Of a stretch of DNA of 49,378 nucleotides, positions 21,001 to 28,517 are shown in pieces. Position 1 is the first letter of the stretch. Each line of letters opens with the position of its first letter. The position numbers and the translations under genes are program-made. This DNA is from Fidelibacterota bacterium (GTDB taxonomy: Bacteria; Fidelibacterota; UBA8477). The stretch is taken from NCBI GenBank assembly GCA_021734065.1, contig JAIPJQ010000005.1:1-49378 (forward strand). The letters run 5' to 3'. The notes under the pieces were generated by a model that saw only the letters and a program-made list of their open reading frames with translations, was not told the DNA's origin and searched no databases.

Positions 21001-21394
21001 TGGTTCGGTTACCTTCAATTTACCGTATGATTTCATGACCAGTTTTATCGGGACATACGGTTCCGGCCTGCCATACACACCCAGCTTTGCCGGAGAACGG
21101 ACATCGTTTGAGAATAGCGAGCGCCGTCCGGCTCAGATAAACCTGGACATGCGGGTCACCAAATCCTTCCGGATGATCGGGACAAAGTGGACATTCAACC
21201 TTAATGTGTACAATGTCCTGGATCGTCGGAATGAAGTAGTCGTCTATTCAGACACCGGTCGCTCCGGGTATTCATTGATACCCACCTACACACCGGAGGA
21301 CCAGGGCGTTAACTCGCTCAGTGATTATCTCTTCCGTCCTGACTACTACTCATCACCCCGTCAAATACGAATCGGAATGTCCGCAGCATTCTAA
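18044..21394 (+). CDS. TonB-dependent receptor, cassette copy 2
   Basis: A 1,116-aa paralogue of the receptor at 8.6 kb with the same order: signal peptide (to about FLFAG), carboxypeptidase-regulatory-like domain (GKISGLVTDADTGEPLIG, GIYEVRFSMIGY), plug (IHIRGGRSSEVGYMVDGIS, GTFNAEYGQAMSGIINIVT) and barrel. Its insert differs from copy 1. It has a C355-x10-C366 module with GDDPNGDNWHP, then calcium-loop-like units (DMDGNGIF, DANGNGVID, DANGDGVW) to about residue 482. LSPRVAVAYPITDEG and GHFFQIPPYSYLYANPDFE match the other receptors. The start has GAGGG upstream. The stop overlaps a downstream ATG by one base (TAATG), linking it to the next giant gene. The ligand is unknown. Confidence 0.92.
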   Translation: MLKKGAKALLLGLIFPAFLFAGTTGKISGLVTDADTGEPLIGVNVMVSDLGTGAATGLDGRYIILNIPPGIYEVRFSMIGYAQRNVEGVRVMVDLTTPLDAELTTSIIEGESVTVTADRSMVQADITFSQSNISASDLSAMPVEEFEEVISLQAGVVQGTGGEIHIRGGRSSEVGYMVDGISVTDPYTASMAIEVENNAIQELQLISGTFNAEYGQAMSGIINIVTKEGDMKKYGGNIDFRIGRYASTDPKIYFGGMPDSMYDKAGTENINLLGLGDGFTPTLLNDIQGSINGPIPGLNGKASFYLSGRYYRGDGYLYGIRQYNPESYTWSVSNSQAVPNTEYYLDYEDIGIDNCTDEFEDGMGGCSPAPTNLGDDPNGDNWHPLFNPGGTENNNRWDAGELGNGVWDGGDYIEYFGHNILYDVASGEWYRDMDGNGIFIEGTDWFVTDSLTFVDANGNGVIDGEIFYDANGDGVWSSDFGDGSVVPMSPTHQVSLQGKVAFKLGNHMKVSVNTIYSTTRSEGYSHKWKFNPDGRASSYRDNMNVSVSLQHNLSPSTFYTLKASSVVNMTRGYLFDVFDVNWSSILLKNVFSPFISKSEVLTDFGFPGESDVVDSQLQQYAVSGDIFTASSGYKYYLGGISSGQSQRMTHTNVYKADMTSQINDVHSLRMGFEYRQNAILSRNFSILYDPNGQFATPTIIWPSVEPTSSSFDQLLKFPWEMATYLQDKIELQDMIVNAGLRFEVFEPDGGVLSDPADPNPRDPLKLINKYFDLDGSGTITADEAVPTNGKTLEDRLEYWFIPAKKKYQLSPRVAVAYPITDEGALHFSYGHFFQIPPYSYLYANPDFEVSRGSGIGTTLGNADLEPQRTVQYEVGLQQQLSDNIGVDITGFYKDIRNLLGSKIVDTFSAGDAYALYINRDYGNTRGVTIALRKRMSDGLAANIDYTFSVAQGNASDPASAYFDANNGIEPEKQLVFLDWDQRHTVNGSVTFNLPYDFMTSFIGTYGSGLPYTPSFAGERTSFENSERRPAQINLDMRVTKSFRMIGTKWTFNLNVYNVLDRRNEVVVYSDTGRSGYSLIPTYTPEDQGVNSLSDYLFRPDYYSSPRQIRIGMSAAF
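19090..19245 (+). repeat. CX10C / GDNWHP acidic module, copy in TBDR 2
   Basis: The translated stretch is GIDNC, ten residues, C (C355 and C366), then LGDDPNGDNWHP, a PGGTENNNRWDAGE stretch and acidic residues. It matches modules in both giant proteins but is absent from the TBDR of copy 1. It is followed by calcium-loop-like units. Confidence 0.75.
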
Positions 21395-21405
21395 TGAGGA
21401 ATCCC

Positions 21406-24400
21406 ATGAAGCTAAATTTGAAAACAACTTTCAGTTTAATAATCCTGGTTCCCATGTTGGTTTGGGCTGCGGGACCGGGTAAAGCACAACGATCCGTGGT
21501 GTCACCTCAGTTGGCACGGGCAAACGGACTGGGTGTTGATGCCAATGATCATGACTCGCGCAAAATCGCCTGGCATGACGGTAATAAAATCCTGACCCGT
21601 TTTTATAACTTCGCGGCCATCTCGAATTGGAGAATAGCGGGTCGCTATGATTGCGGAATCTATCCCATCGGTTCGGGTCACTCCTATATGGCAGAGTTTA
21701 CGCCCCTCATTGCAAGTCAGGTGAAGGATGCCAGGGGACTGACCCAATACATCATCAGTGACGGAACATCCGCTTCCGCACAGGATGTGGCACCCTCCGG
21801 CTATCTTTACCAGTTTGAACCGGTGTTAGGCTATGCCAATCCAAACGACTCTCTGTTGGCCATGAGCGATGATTCCATATCCTGGCCCGATACCTGGCCT
21901 GGAAAGCCTGACAGTTGGGACGGAAAATGGAATGGCCAATACGGACAATACAACCGGGCGGACCAGGAGAGCTATTTCCATGTGGACGATTTCAATAACG
22001 ATGAATTCAACTACTATTCCTTTTACCGGGAAGGTTATGCAGATTTAAATGGCAGGTTCCTGGCTGCTGTTGATGCTGACAGCTCGCGGTATGGCTACCT
22101 CATAGATGCGGATGTGGATTTTACTACTGGTGTCGTTGACCTAGCCACTTCCAAGGAGTTGGATACTCGTGGTGGCGACCGGCCTGATGTGGTTCAAATC
22201 AATGGTGAGCGATATTATTCGGTTGAAGAAGTTCTTGACGAGCATACACTGCTGCTTGAGTCAGTACGGGCTTCAGCGGCAGAAGATGTTTCCAACGCTA
22301 ATTACACCATTTGGAATGGCATCAAACGCGGGCTGGGAATGGATGTGTCTGCCCGCGGTTACCAGTGGGCGCACCCGGCTGCCGAGGACATTCTCATCTG
22401 GACATATTGGATTGAAAATGTCTCCGATCGTGATTACGAGAAATTCGTCTTCGGTATGTATGGCGATGCGGATGTGGGCGATGACGGGGATCAGTATGAT
22501 GATGATTCCATGTTCGAAACCGTAGATGATATCGTTTACCAATGGGATCATGACATGTGGTCACCGGTAAAAGGCGGCTTCGAACCGGCCTATTTCGGCT
22601 GGAAATATCTGGAGTCACCCGGTAATCCGCTGGATGGTGTGGACAATGATGAAGATGGCATGATTGACGAAAGCCAGGATGATGGGATTGATAACGATGG
22701 CGATTGGGACCCGCGAATTGATGATGTGGGGACCGATGGTTTGGGACCTCAACATGGGGAGTATACAGGACCCGACGCGGATGGTACGGAAGGAAATGGT
22801 GTTCCGGATCCGGGTGAGCCCAATTTTGAATACACCGATAATGATGAATCGGATCAGTTGGGTTTGACCAGCTTCACGGCCGCTGCTTATCCGGCTATCG
22901 CGCCCAGCGACGACGCGCTGACCTGGACCCAGTTGGTTCCGGGCTCGTTTACGGATATTGCCCAGACAGTTGATATAACATTCATGTATGGTTCAGCCTA
23001 TTTCAAGCTGCCCCGGCAGGAAGAACGCAAGTTTGCTGTGGCCATGTTGTTTGGTGAGGATTTCCCGGATATTCTGCGCAACAGCCAGACCATGCAGCAG
23101 ATCTATAACAGTGATTACAGCTTTGCCAAACCACCCCTCAAACCCACCGTCACGGCGGTTGCCGGTGACCGGCGTGTGACGCTCTATTGGGATTCCAAAG
23201 CCGAACTGAGCCAGGATCCTATCTATGGTCGTGATTTTGAAGGGTATCGAATCTATCGCGCCACGGATCCGGCGTTCAACGAAAGCTGGGTCATTACCGA
23301 CGCGTATGGCAATCGCACCTTCAACAAGCCCATCGCACAGTTCGATATTGTGAATGGGTTAACCGGTCCTCATCCCATCGGTCTCAACGGACTGCAAATG
23401 GACATGGGCACGGATAACGGGCTGGTACACTCCTGGACCGACACCACCGTCGAAAACGGCCAGCAGTACTACTACGCCGTGGTGGCTTATGACCAGGGCT
23501 ATGCCAACGACTTCTACGAGCGGGGAATTACCGAGATGCCGAATCTGCAGGAAATTTCTCCCTCTGAAACCAATAAGAAAATTGAGGTAAGCGCCTCCGG
23601 AACCGTAGTGGCGTATGACGACAATACCGTGGGTGTGATCCCCAATGCGCCGGCAATTGATTATATGGCTCCCGAAGTGGTGGCCGATACATCCCGGACG
23701 CTGAGTACGGGTAGTTTCGATATTCAACCCGTGGATCCGAATGCCATTCAGGATGGCAGTTCCTATGAGATTCGGTTCAGAGACTGGTCCAATGATGGCG
23801 TTGATAATGACGGGGATTGGCAGACTTTCACGGATGACTCCTTGTTCATTACCATGAGCTCCACGCTTACCATGATAATTCCGCCCAACAGTGACACACT
23901 GAATCTTCGATTCAGTAACGATCGTGCCACAGTGACGGGGCCAAATGTTACACGCTTTACTGCGTTTGGTTATTTCTGGGCGACCACCACAGTTTCCGTA
24001 GATACCACCAATGGAACGCCATTCTATTATGTGGCCATTCCCGATACCCAATTGGTCATACCACCCACGCTGGGTATATGGAACGGAACAGAGAATCTGC
24101 ACGATGATTTGGGTACCGACGGGTGTAATGACGAATACGAAGATGGATCGGGCGGATGTCTGGATGCACCGGATCCCGGTTATGTGGCCGGCACGGATCC
24201 CAATGGTGATAACTGGCATCCCACCACAAACCGATTTGGTACCCAGGCCAATGCTCAGGCCGATCCCGGAGAGCCCCATTTGGACATGCGGGACATTGAT
24301 GAAATTGTTCGGTTTACCTCGTGGTATGATGTGGTGAATACGACCACCGATCAGTTGATATTGCAGCACCAGACTGAACTGAGCGGTGAAAACCGTGGCG

Positions 24401-26091
24401 AGGTGGCGGAAGGTATCCAGATAAATCTCACCAATGATGTGATTGGTCTGGATCTGGATGGCAGCGGCTGGTCGCAGAGTGGACTCAATATGACCACCCG
24501 CCTGCTGCTCATCAACTATGGGAATTTTCAGGCGGTTGCCACGCCCTTCGATTATGTGATGGAGGTGACGCCAACCATTGTGGATACGGCGAAAAATATG
24601 AAGTTCACCGCATTCTCCCTGTATGATCAGACCAATCAGCAATCGGCCGAATTCATCTATCTGCCGGTGGAAAATGACACCCTGATCAAGGATGGTGGGA
24701 AACTCTATCCTTATATTGAGGTGGAAGGCCAGCAAAGGGTCGGCTACCAGATGGAATTTGTGGCGATTGCGGCGAATATCAATCATATGGTCAAATGGCA
24801 GGATGTCATGTTCTTTGCCACTGGTGATCGGGGATTGATACTCTGGGATGGCACCAATTGGCTACCCATTACCCAAACTGACGGACTGGCCGCCAATGCC
24901 ATTTATGACATGGTCGTGGATGCCTCCGATCGTTTGTGGGTCGCCACCAGTGGTGGTTTAAACCTCCAAACGCCCTACGGCTGGGAAACCTACGGCATTC
25001 CCAAAGGCGATAAGGGCGCTCTCACCGAGTTTAACGGTCTGACTATTGATACGGATGGTAATCTATGGGCTACCAGTCCCGATGGCGTTTTCAAAACCAG
25101 CCTGGGCACTATCGCGTGGTCCAACTACGACGAAACCAATGATGGCCTGGCTCAGCTGAGCAATGTAGCCATCGTGGCGCTGGATAGCGGGAAAGTACTG
25201 GCTGGTAGCAAAAGCCGCGGCTTGAGTCTCTACCATCCGGTGGCTGATTCGTTTACCGTGATTGACCGGAATAACTCCGATCTCCCGGACAACAATATCC
25301 AGGTGCTGACCAGGCGTGGGAATCGCGTTTTCATCGGAACCCGGTTACAGGGCTTTGCTGTGTATAACGATGACGACGGTACCATTGAATACACCAACAA
25401 GGACAGCCTGCTGGACCGGGGAGTGAGTGACATTCTCATTGGTGCGGACAATGTGGTGTTACTCGCCACGAAAGATGGTGTGGATTCGCTTACATATGTG
25501 GATAAAGACAATGTTACCTATCATAATCCCTTCACACGGGAATCCGATCCGGGTATCCTGAGCGATAATGTTCAGACGTTGTTTCTTGAAAATGATGAGT
25601 TGTGGTTCGGAACGAAGTATAATGTGGCCAGACGCACTGCTGAGGGCTGGAATAATTTCAACCCCCAACCGGGCGACAAATATGTCCTGCGAACAACCAA
25701 ACCCTTCTCCGGCCTGGATACACTCCGGTTCACATCCTATGGTGCCCGGGTGACCGGTGGTTTAGCATCCTCGGTTCTGGACGATATCGCCGTAGTCCCC
25801 AATCCTTATGTCGTTACAGCCAGCTGGGAACCACAGCACCTGTACTCATCCGGTCGGGGAACCCGCAAAATTGATTTCATCCACCTGCCAAGCCAATGCA
25901 CGATCCGGATATATACCATGAGTGGTAAGCTGGTGGATACGATTGAACATGATGCACCGGCTCAGAATGGCGCACAAAGCTGGGACTTGCTCTCCCGGGA
26001 CGGATTGGAGATCGCCTATGGCATGTATATCTACCATGTGGATGCACCTGGGATTGGGACAAAAGTCGGCAAATTCGCGGTGATTAAATAG
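21406..26091 (+). CDS. Giant secreted FN3/beta-propeller protein with sorting domain, cassette copy 2
   Basis: A 1,561-aa paralogue of the protein at 12.1 kb. A signal peptide covers about residues 1-27 (MKLNLKTTFSLIILVPMLVW, cleavage near GKAQ). Then come an unrecognised N-terminal region, an acidic block (GVDNDEDGMIDESQDDG, GPDADGTEGNG), an FN3-like domain (GDRRVTLYWDSKAEL, GYRIYRATD, GQQYYYAVVAYDQG), a C907-x10-C918 module with GTDPNGDNWHP, and propeller blades (DRLWVATSGGLNLQ, GNLWATSPDGVFKT, DELWFGTKYNVARR). A C-terminal sorting-type domain follows (VPNPYVVTASWE, GMYIYHVDAP) and ends KFAVIK. I prefer the ATG at 21406 because GAGGA precedes it; the ATG at 21394 overlaps the TBDR stop and has a worse site. 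A probable surface partner of the TBDR, with no visible catalytic motif. Confidence 0.84.
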   Translation: MKLNLKTTFSLIILVPMLVWAAGPGKAQRSVVSPQLARANGLGVDANDHDSRKIAWHDGNKILTRFYNFAAISNWRIAGRYDCGIYPIGSGHSYMAEFTPLIASQVKDARGLTQYIISDGTSASAQDVAPSGYLYQFEPVLGYANPNDSLLAMSDDSISWPDTWPGKPDSWDGKWNGQYGQYNRADQESYFHVDDFNNDEFNYYSFYREGYADLNGRFLAAVDADSSRYGYLIDADVDFTTGVVDLATSKELDTRGGDRPDVVQINGERYYSVEEVLDEHTLLLESVRASAAEDVSNANYTIWNGIKRGLGMDVSARGYQWAHPAAEDILIWTYWIENVSDRDYEKFVFGMYGDADVGDDGDQYDDDSMFETVDDIVYQWDHDMWSPVKGGFEPAYFGWKYLESPGNPLDGVDNDEDGMIDESQDDGIDNDGDWDPRIDDVGTDGLGPQHGEYTGPDADGTEGNGVPDPGEPNFEYTDNDESDQLGLTSFTAAAYPAIAPSDDALTWTQLVPGSFTDIAQTVDITFMYGSAYFKLPRQEERKFAVAMLFGEDFPDILRNSQTMQQIYNSDYSFAKPPLKPTVTAVAGDRRVTLYWDSKAELSQDPIYGRDFEGYRIYRATDPAFNESWVITDAYGNRTFNKPIAQFDIVNGLTGPHPIGLNGLQMDMGTDNGLVHSWTDTTVENGQQYYYAVVAYDQGYANDFYERGITEMPNLQEISPSETNKKIEVSASGTVVAYDDNTVGVIPNAPAIDYMAPEVVADTSRTLSTGSFDIQPVDPNAIQDGSSYEIRFRDWSNDGVDNDGDWQTFTDDSLFITMSSTLTMIIPPNSDTLNLRFSNDRATVTGPNVTRFTAFGYFWATTTVSVDTTNGTPFYYVAIPDTQLVIPPTLGIWNGTENLHDDLGTDGCNDEYEDGSGGCLDAPDPGYVAGTDPNGDNWHPTTNRFGTQANAQADPGEPHLDMRDIDEIVRFTSWYDVVNTTTDQLILQHQTELSGENRGEVAEGIQINLTNDVIGLDLDGSGWSQSGLNMTTRLLLINYGNFQAVATPFDYVMEVTPTIVDTAKNMKFTAFSLYDQTNQQSAEFIYLPVENDTLIKDGGKLYPYIEVEGQQRVGYQMEFVAIAANINHMVKWQDVMFFATGDRGLILWDGTNWLPITQTDGLAANAIYDMVVDASDRLWVATSGGLNLQTPYGWETYGIPKGDKGALTEFNGLTIDTDGNLWATSPDGVFKTSLGTIAWSNYDETNDGLAQLSNVAIVALDSGKVLAGSKSRGLSLYHPVADSFTVIDRNNSDLPDNNIQVLTRRGNRVFIGTRLQGFAVYNDDDGTIEYTNKDSLLDRGVSDILIGADNVVLLATKDGVDSLTYVDKDNVTYHNPFTRESDPGILSDNVQTLFLENDELWFGTKYNVARRTAEGWNNFNPQPGDKYVLRTTKPFSGLDTLRFTSYGARVTGGLASSVLDDIAVVPNPYVVTASWEPQHLYSSGRGTRKIDFIHLPSQCTIRIYTMSGKLVDTIEHDAPAQNGAQSWDLLSRDGLEIAYGMYIYHVDAPGIGTKVGKFAVIK
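24106..24305 (+). repeat. CX10C / GDNWHP acidic module, copy in giant protein 2
   Basis: The encoded segment is DDLGTDGC, ten residues, C (C907 and C918), then GTDPNGDNWHP, an asparagine-rich stretch and DPGEPHLDMRDIDE. It aligns with the module in giant protein 1 and in the copy 2 TBDR. Confidence 0.75.
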
Positions 26092-26100
26092 GAGGCCATG

Positions 26101-27147
26101 ATGAAAAAGCTACTGATATCAGTTGTTGTGATGATGGTTGGGGCGACCTATTTACACGCGCAATTTGTGGAGAATGTCTCCAAGGTAGGTACCACAGCCG
26201 GTTCGTTTTTAGAAATTGGCATCGGCTCCCGGGCTATGGGAATGGGCGAAGCCTATGTAGGCATGGCCGATGATGTGACTGCATTATATTGGAATCCGGC
26301 CGGATTGGCGCTGATTCCCAGGAATCAGGTCACGTTCGTGCATACCCAATGGCTGGCCGACATCAATTTCAATCACATTGCCGGCGCTTTTCCCCTGGGT
26401 CGCTCCGGAACACTCGCGGCTTCGCTTACCTCGCTGAATATGGGTGAGGACAAAGTCAGAACCGTTTTTTATCCCGAAGGAACCGGCGAAATGTTCACCG
26501 CTTCCAGCGTGGCCATGAGTGTGGGATTTGCCCGTCGGTTTACGGATCGGTTCAGCTTCGGAGCTGCCGGAAAGTATATCCGGGAACAAATCTGGCACAT
26601 GAGTGCTTCAGCTCTGGCCGTTGACATTGGAACGCTGTTCCGCACCCAGTTCAATGATATGCGCATTGGGATGAGCATCTCCAATTTCGGTACAAGTATG
26701 CAATTAGAGGGACGGGATACACAAATTACCCATGACATTGATGAGTCCAAAGAGGGGAATAACTCCAAAATTTCTGCGCACCTGGATACGGACGAATGGT
26801 CGTTGCCACTGCTGTTCCGGGTCGGTATCGCCGGTGAGGTCATCCAGTCCAATCACCAGCGGCTCACTCTGGCTCTGGACGCCAATCATCCCAACAATTA
26901 CGCGGAAAGTGTACAGATTGGGGCAGAGTATGCCATCAGAGAATTCGCATTCCTGCGTATCGGTCACAAATTTTATCTGAATGATAAAAATGAAGATGGT
27001 GACCCCAATTCACCTGAGGGTTTTACAGCCGGAGCCGGCGTGAACCTGCTCATCTCCCGCAATACCAGATTCTATCTGGATTACAGCTATGGAGATTTTG
27101 GTCTGCTGGACCAGGTACAGCGGTTCAGTATAAATCTTGAGTTTTAA
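26101..27147 (+). CDS. PorV/PorQ-family (UPF0164) outer-membrane barrel, cassette copy 2
   Basis: A 348-aa paralogue of the protein at 16.8 kb. The signal peptide runs to about YLHAQ. The PorV-type N-terminus is present (GTTAGSFLEIGIGSRAMGMG, ADDVTALYWNPAGLALI, FVHTQWLADINFN), as are FRTQFNDMRIGMSISNFGTS near the middle and a C-terminal strand ending RFSINLEF. Two tandem ATGs occur at 26098 and 26101. AGGAGG overlaps the upstream stop and is better spaced (5 bases) to 26101. The gene closes the second cassette and is followed by a terminator. Two barrels of this family in one cluster suggest each is dedicated to its neighbouring cargo, by inference. Confidence 0.85.
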   Translation: MKKLLISVVVMMVGATYLHAQFVENVSKVGTTAGSFLEIGIGSRAMGMGEAYVGMADDVTALYWNPAGLALIPRNQVTFVHTQWLADINFNHIAGAFPLGRSGTLAASLTSLNMGEDKVRTVFYPEGTGEMFTASSVAMSVGFARRFTDRFSFGAAGKYIREQIWHMSASALAVDIGTLFRTQFNDMRIGMSISNFGTSMQLEGRDTQITHDIDESKEGNNSKISAHLDTDEWSLPLLFRVGIAGEVIQSNHQRLTLALDANHPNNYAESVQIGAEYAIREFAFLRIGHKFYLNDKNEDGDPNSPEGFTAGAGVNLLISRNTRFYLDYSYGDFGLLDQVQRFSINLEF

Positions 27148-27163
27148 GCTGCCGCGTGCATAA

Positions 27164-27190
27164 TTGGATAAGCCGGGATGCTGTTATAAT
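27164..27190 (+). promoter_or_regulatory. Possible promoter overlapping the terminator, for the 27.3 kb operon
   Basis: TTGGAT at 27164-27169 and TATAAT at 27185-27190 are 15 bases apart, two short of the optimum. The -10 element lies in the terminator loop. The next gene begins at 27324, which would give a leader of about 130 bases. Spacing makes this weak. Confidence 0.3.
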
Positions 27191-27223
27191 ATCCATAAGT
27201 GACAGTATCCCGGTTCCTTTTTT
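27173..27223 (+). terminator. Rho-independent terminator after cassette copy 2
   Basis: CCGGGATGCTGT (27173-27184) pairs with ACAGTATCCCGG (27202-27213), a 12-bp stem with one G-T wobble, followed by TTCCTTTTTT. It ends the second cassette. The loop holds a perfect TATAAT (27185-27190). Confidence 0.8.
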
Positions 27224-27323
27224 ATAAGCCCCATTTCAACAGATATGCCCGGTTTTATCACCCCTGGTTTCAGCCTATATTTCCTCCGAATCCTTTCACC
27301 TGCTTTAAAGGAGCTTTAACGCC

Positions 27324-28517
27324 ATGAGCAGCGTTTTCCACAAATACATAATACCCATACTTCTGCTTGCGCTTATTGGTACCGGCAGCGCTCAGAATCT
27401 TGTGCCCGGACAGAAACCTGAGCCGGTGAGATTCTGGTTGTCCAATGAGGGTGAGGCCTGGGGATATCTGACACGGGATGCAGTATTCCTCAAAGAGGAT
27501 AGTGGTTACACCCACCTGCGTGAATTAAAAGGCGTCACACAGGCACTCCTGTCACCCAACGGACAACTGGCTCTGTTGGCGCAACATGAACCCTACCGCA
27601 GCAGATTACGCCAGTCTCTCATCACAAGATTCTGGATAATTGACCAGGATGGCAGGGAATGGTTGAACTGGGAAGAAACCAATGCAGCAGATGAGACCCG
27701 CTGGCAGGCCGCCATCAGTAATGCCGGAATTCTGGCTCTGCTGGATCCCGGTTATGCCCGTCTGAAACTCATCGCCCCCAACGGGCGCATCATTCTGGAC
27801 AAAAAGCTGATCAAATCTACCCCGATGACCGAACACACCACCGTATTCAATCTGGAGCGTAAAGGGCGTCTGGGCTGGGTGAACGAACAGGTCATGGTTG
27901 TGCTGGAAGAACAGGCGTTTCGCCCCCAACATGCTGATAATGTGCTGACACTGGCGTTCGATGCAAATGGGAGCCTTGCCTGGGAATCAAAGCTTCCACT
28001 GACTCAAATTCAAGGCGCCCTGTTTGACGAAGCGGGACTTTTTATCTCCGGTTATGATTGGCATGACACCGATGCCGGGCGACAATTCCGATTTCAACTC
28101 CTGCAGGTGAATGTCCACTCCGGTCAAAGCGTAAACCAGTGGCAACGCCCGGCCAAACAAATGACCATTTCTCCCGATGGTGGCTGGCTTGCGGTTCTGG
28201 CAGAAGCTGATTCCGGTTACCGTATCGATCTGAAAAAAAATACTCTGGAGGCATTCAGCTTTCACAGTGAAACAGAATTTTTCCAACACCTGGTTGTGAA
28301 TGACGCCGGTGAAGTCATGGCCCTGGCAGTGTCAAAGTCCAATTTTCATCCATTAGAAATTTTTAAGAGCAATCGCATCAAACTGATGAAGCCACTCTCC
28401 GGTGAGACCCTGGAGCTCCAAACCACCGGTATCCAACAGGATCAGTTACACCTGCAAACCGACGGGAAAAAATATTATCTGGGCGATACCCAACGGTGGC
28501 GGGAGGTGGGGGAATGA
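27324..28517 (+). CDS. Secreted protein of unknown function, propeller-like
   Basis: A 397-aa protein with a signal peptide (about residues 1-23, cleavage near GSAQ). I do not recognise a specific family. The sequence shows recurring strand patterns typical of WD40/YVTN-like propellers: EAWGYLTRDAVFL, LLSPNGQLALLAQ, TISPDGGWLAVLAEAD and VVNDAGEVMALAVS. It lacks a sorting domain and lipobox, so it is probably periplasmic. AAGGAG lies ten bases upstream of the ATG. The stop overlaps the next start in ATGA at 28514-28517, so it is likely translationally coupled with the M23-like gene. The protein at 30.7 kb is similar in length and pattern, suggesting distant paralogy. Confidence 0.75.
   Translation: MSSVFHKYIIPILLLALIGTGSAQNLVPGQKPEPVRFWLSNEGEAWGYLTRDAVFLKEDSGYTHLRELKGVTQALLSPNGQLALLAQHEPYRSRLRQSLITRFWIIDQDGREWLNWEETNAADETRWQAAISNAGILALLDPGYARLKLIAPNGRIILDKKLIKSTPMTEHTTVFNLERKGRLGWVNEQVMVVLEEQAFRPQHADNVLTLAFDANGSLAWESKLPLTQIQGALFDEAGLFISGYDWHDTDAGRQFRFQLLQVNVHSGQSVNQWQRPAKQMTISPDGGWLAVLAEADSGYRIDLKKNTLEAFSFHSETEFFQHLVVNDAGEVMALAVSKSNFHPLEIFKSNRIKLMKPLSGETLELQTTGIQQDQLHLQTDGKKYYLGDTQRWREVGE

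Noticed and set aside
23359-24786. A 475-aa open frame on the minus strand inside the giant protein gene at 21.4 kb
   Set aside because: It lies wholly antisense to a gene with clear domains and has the His/Ile/Gly-rich composition expected from the complement of Asp/Asn/Gly-rich coding DNA. It has no recognisable motif or ribosome site.
8563-27147. Recent transposition or IS-mediated duplication of the cassette
   Set aside because: No transposase, terminal inverted repeats or target-site duplications are visible. The copies differ enough to be an old duplication.
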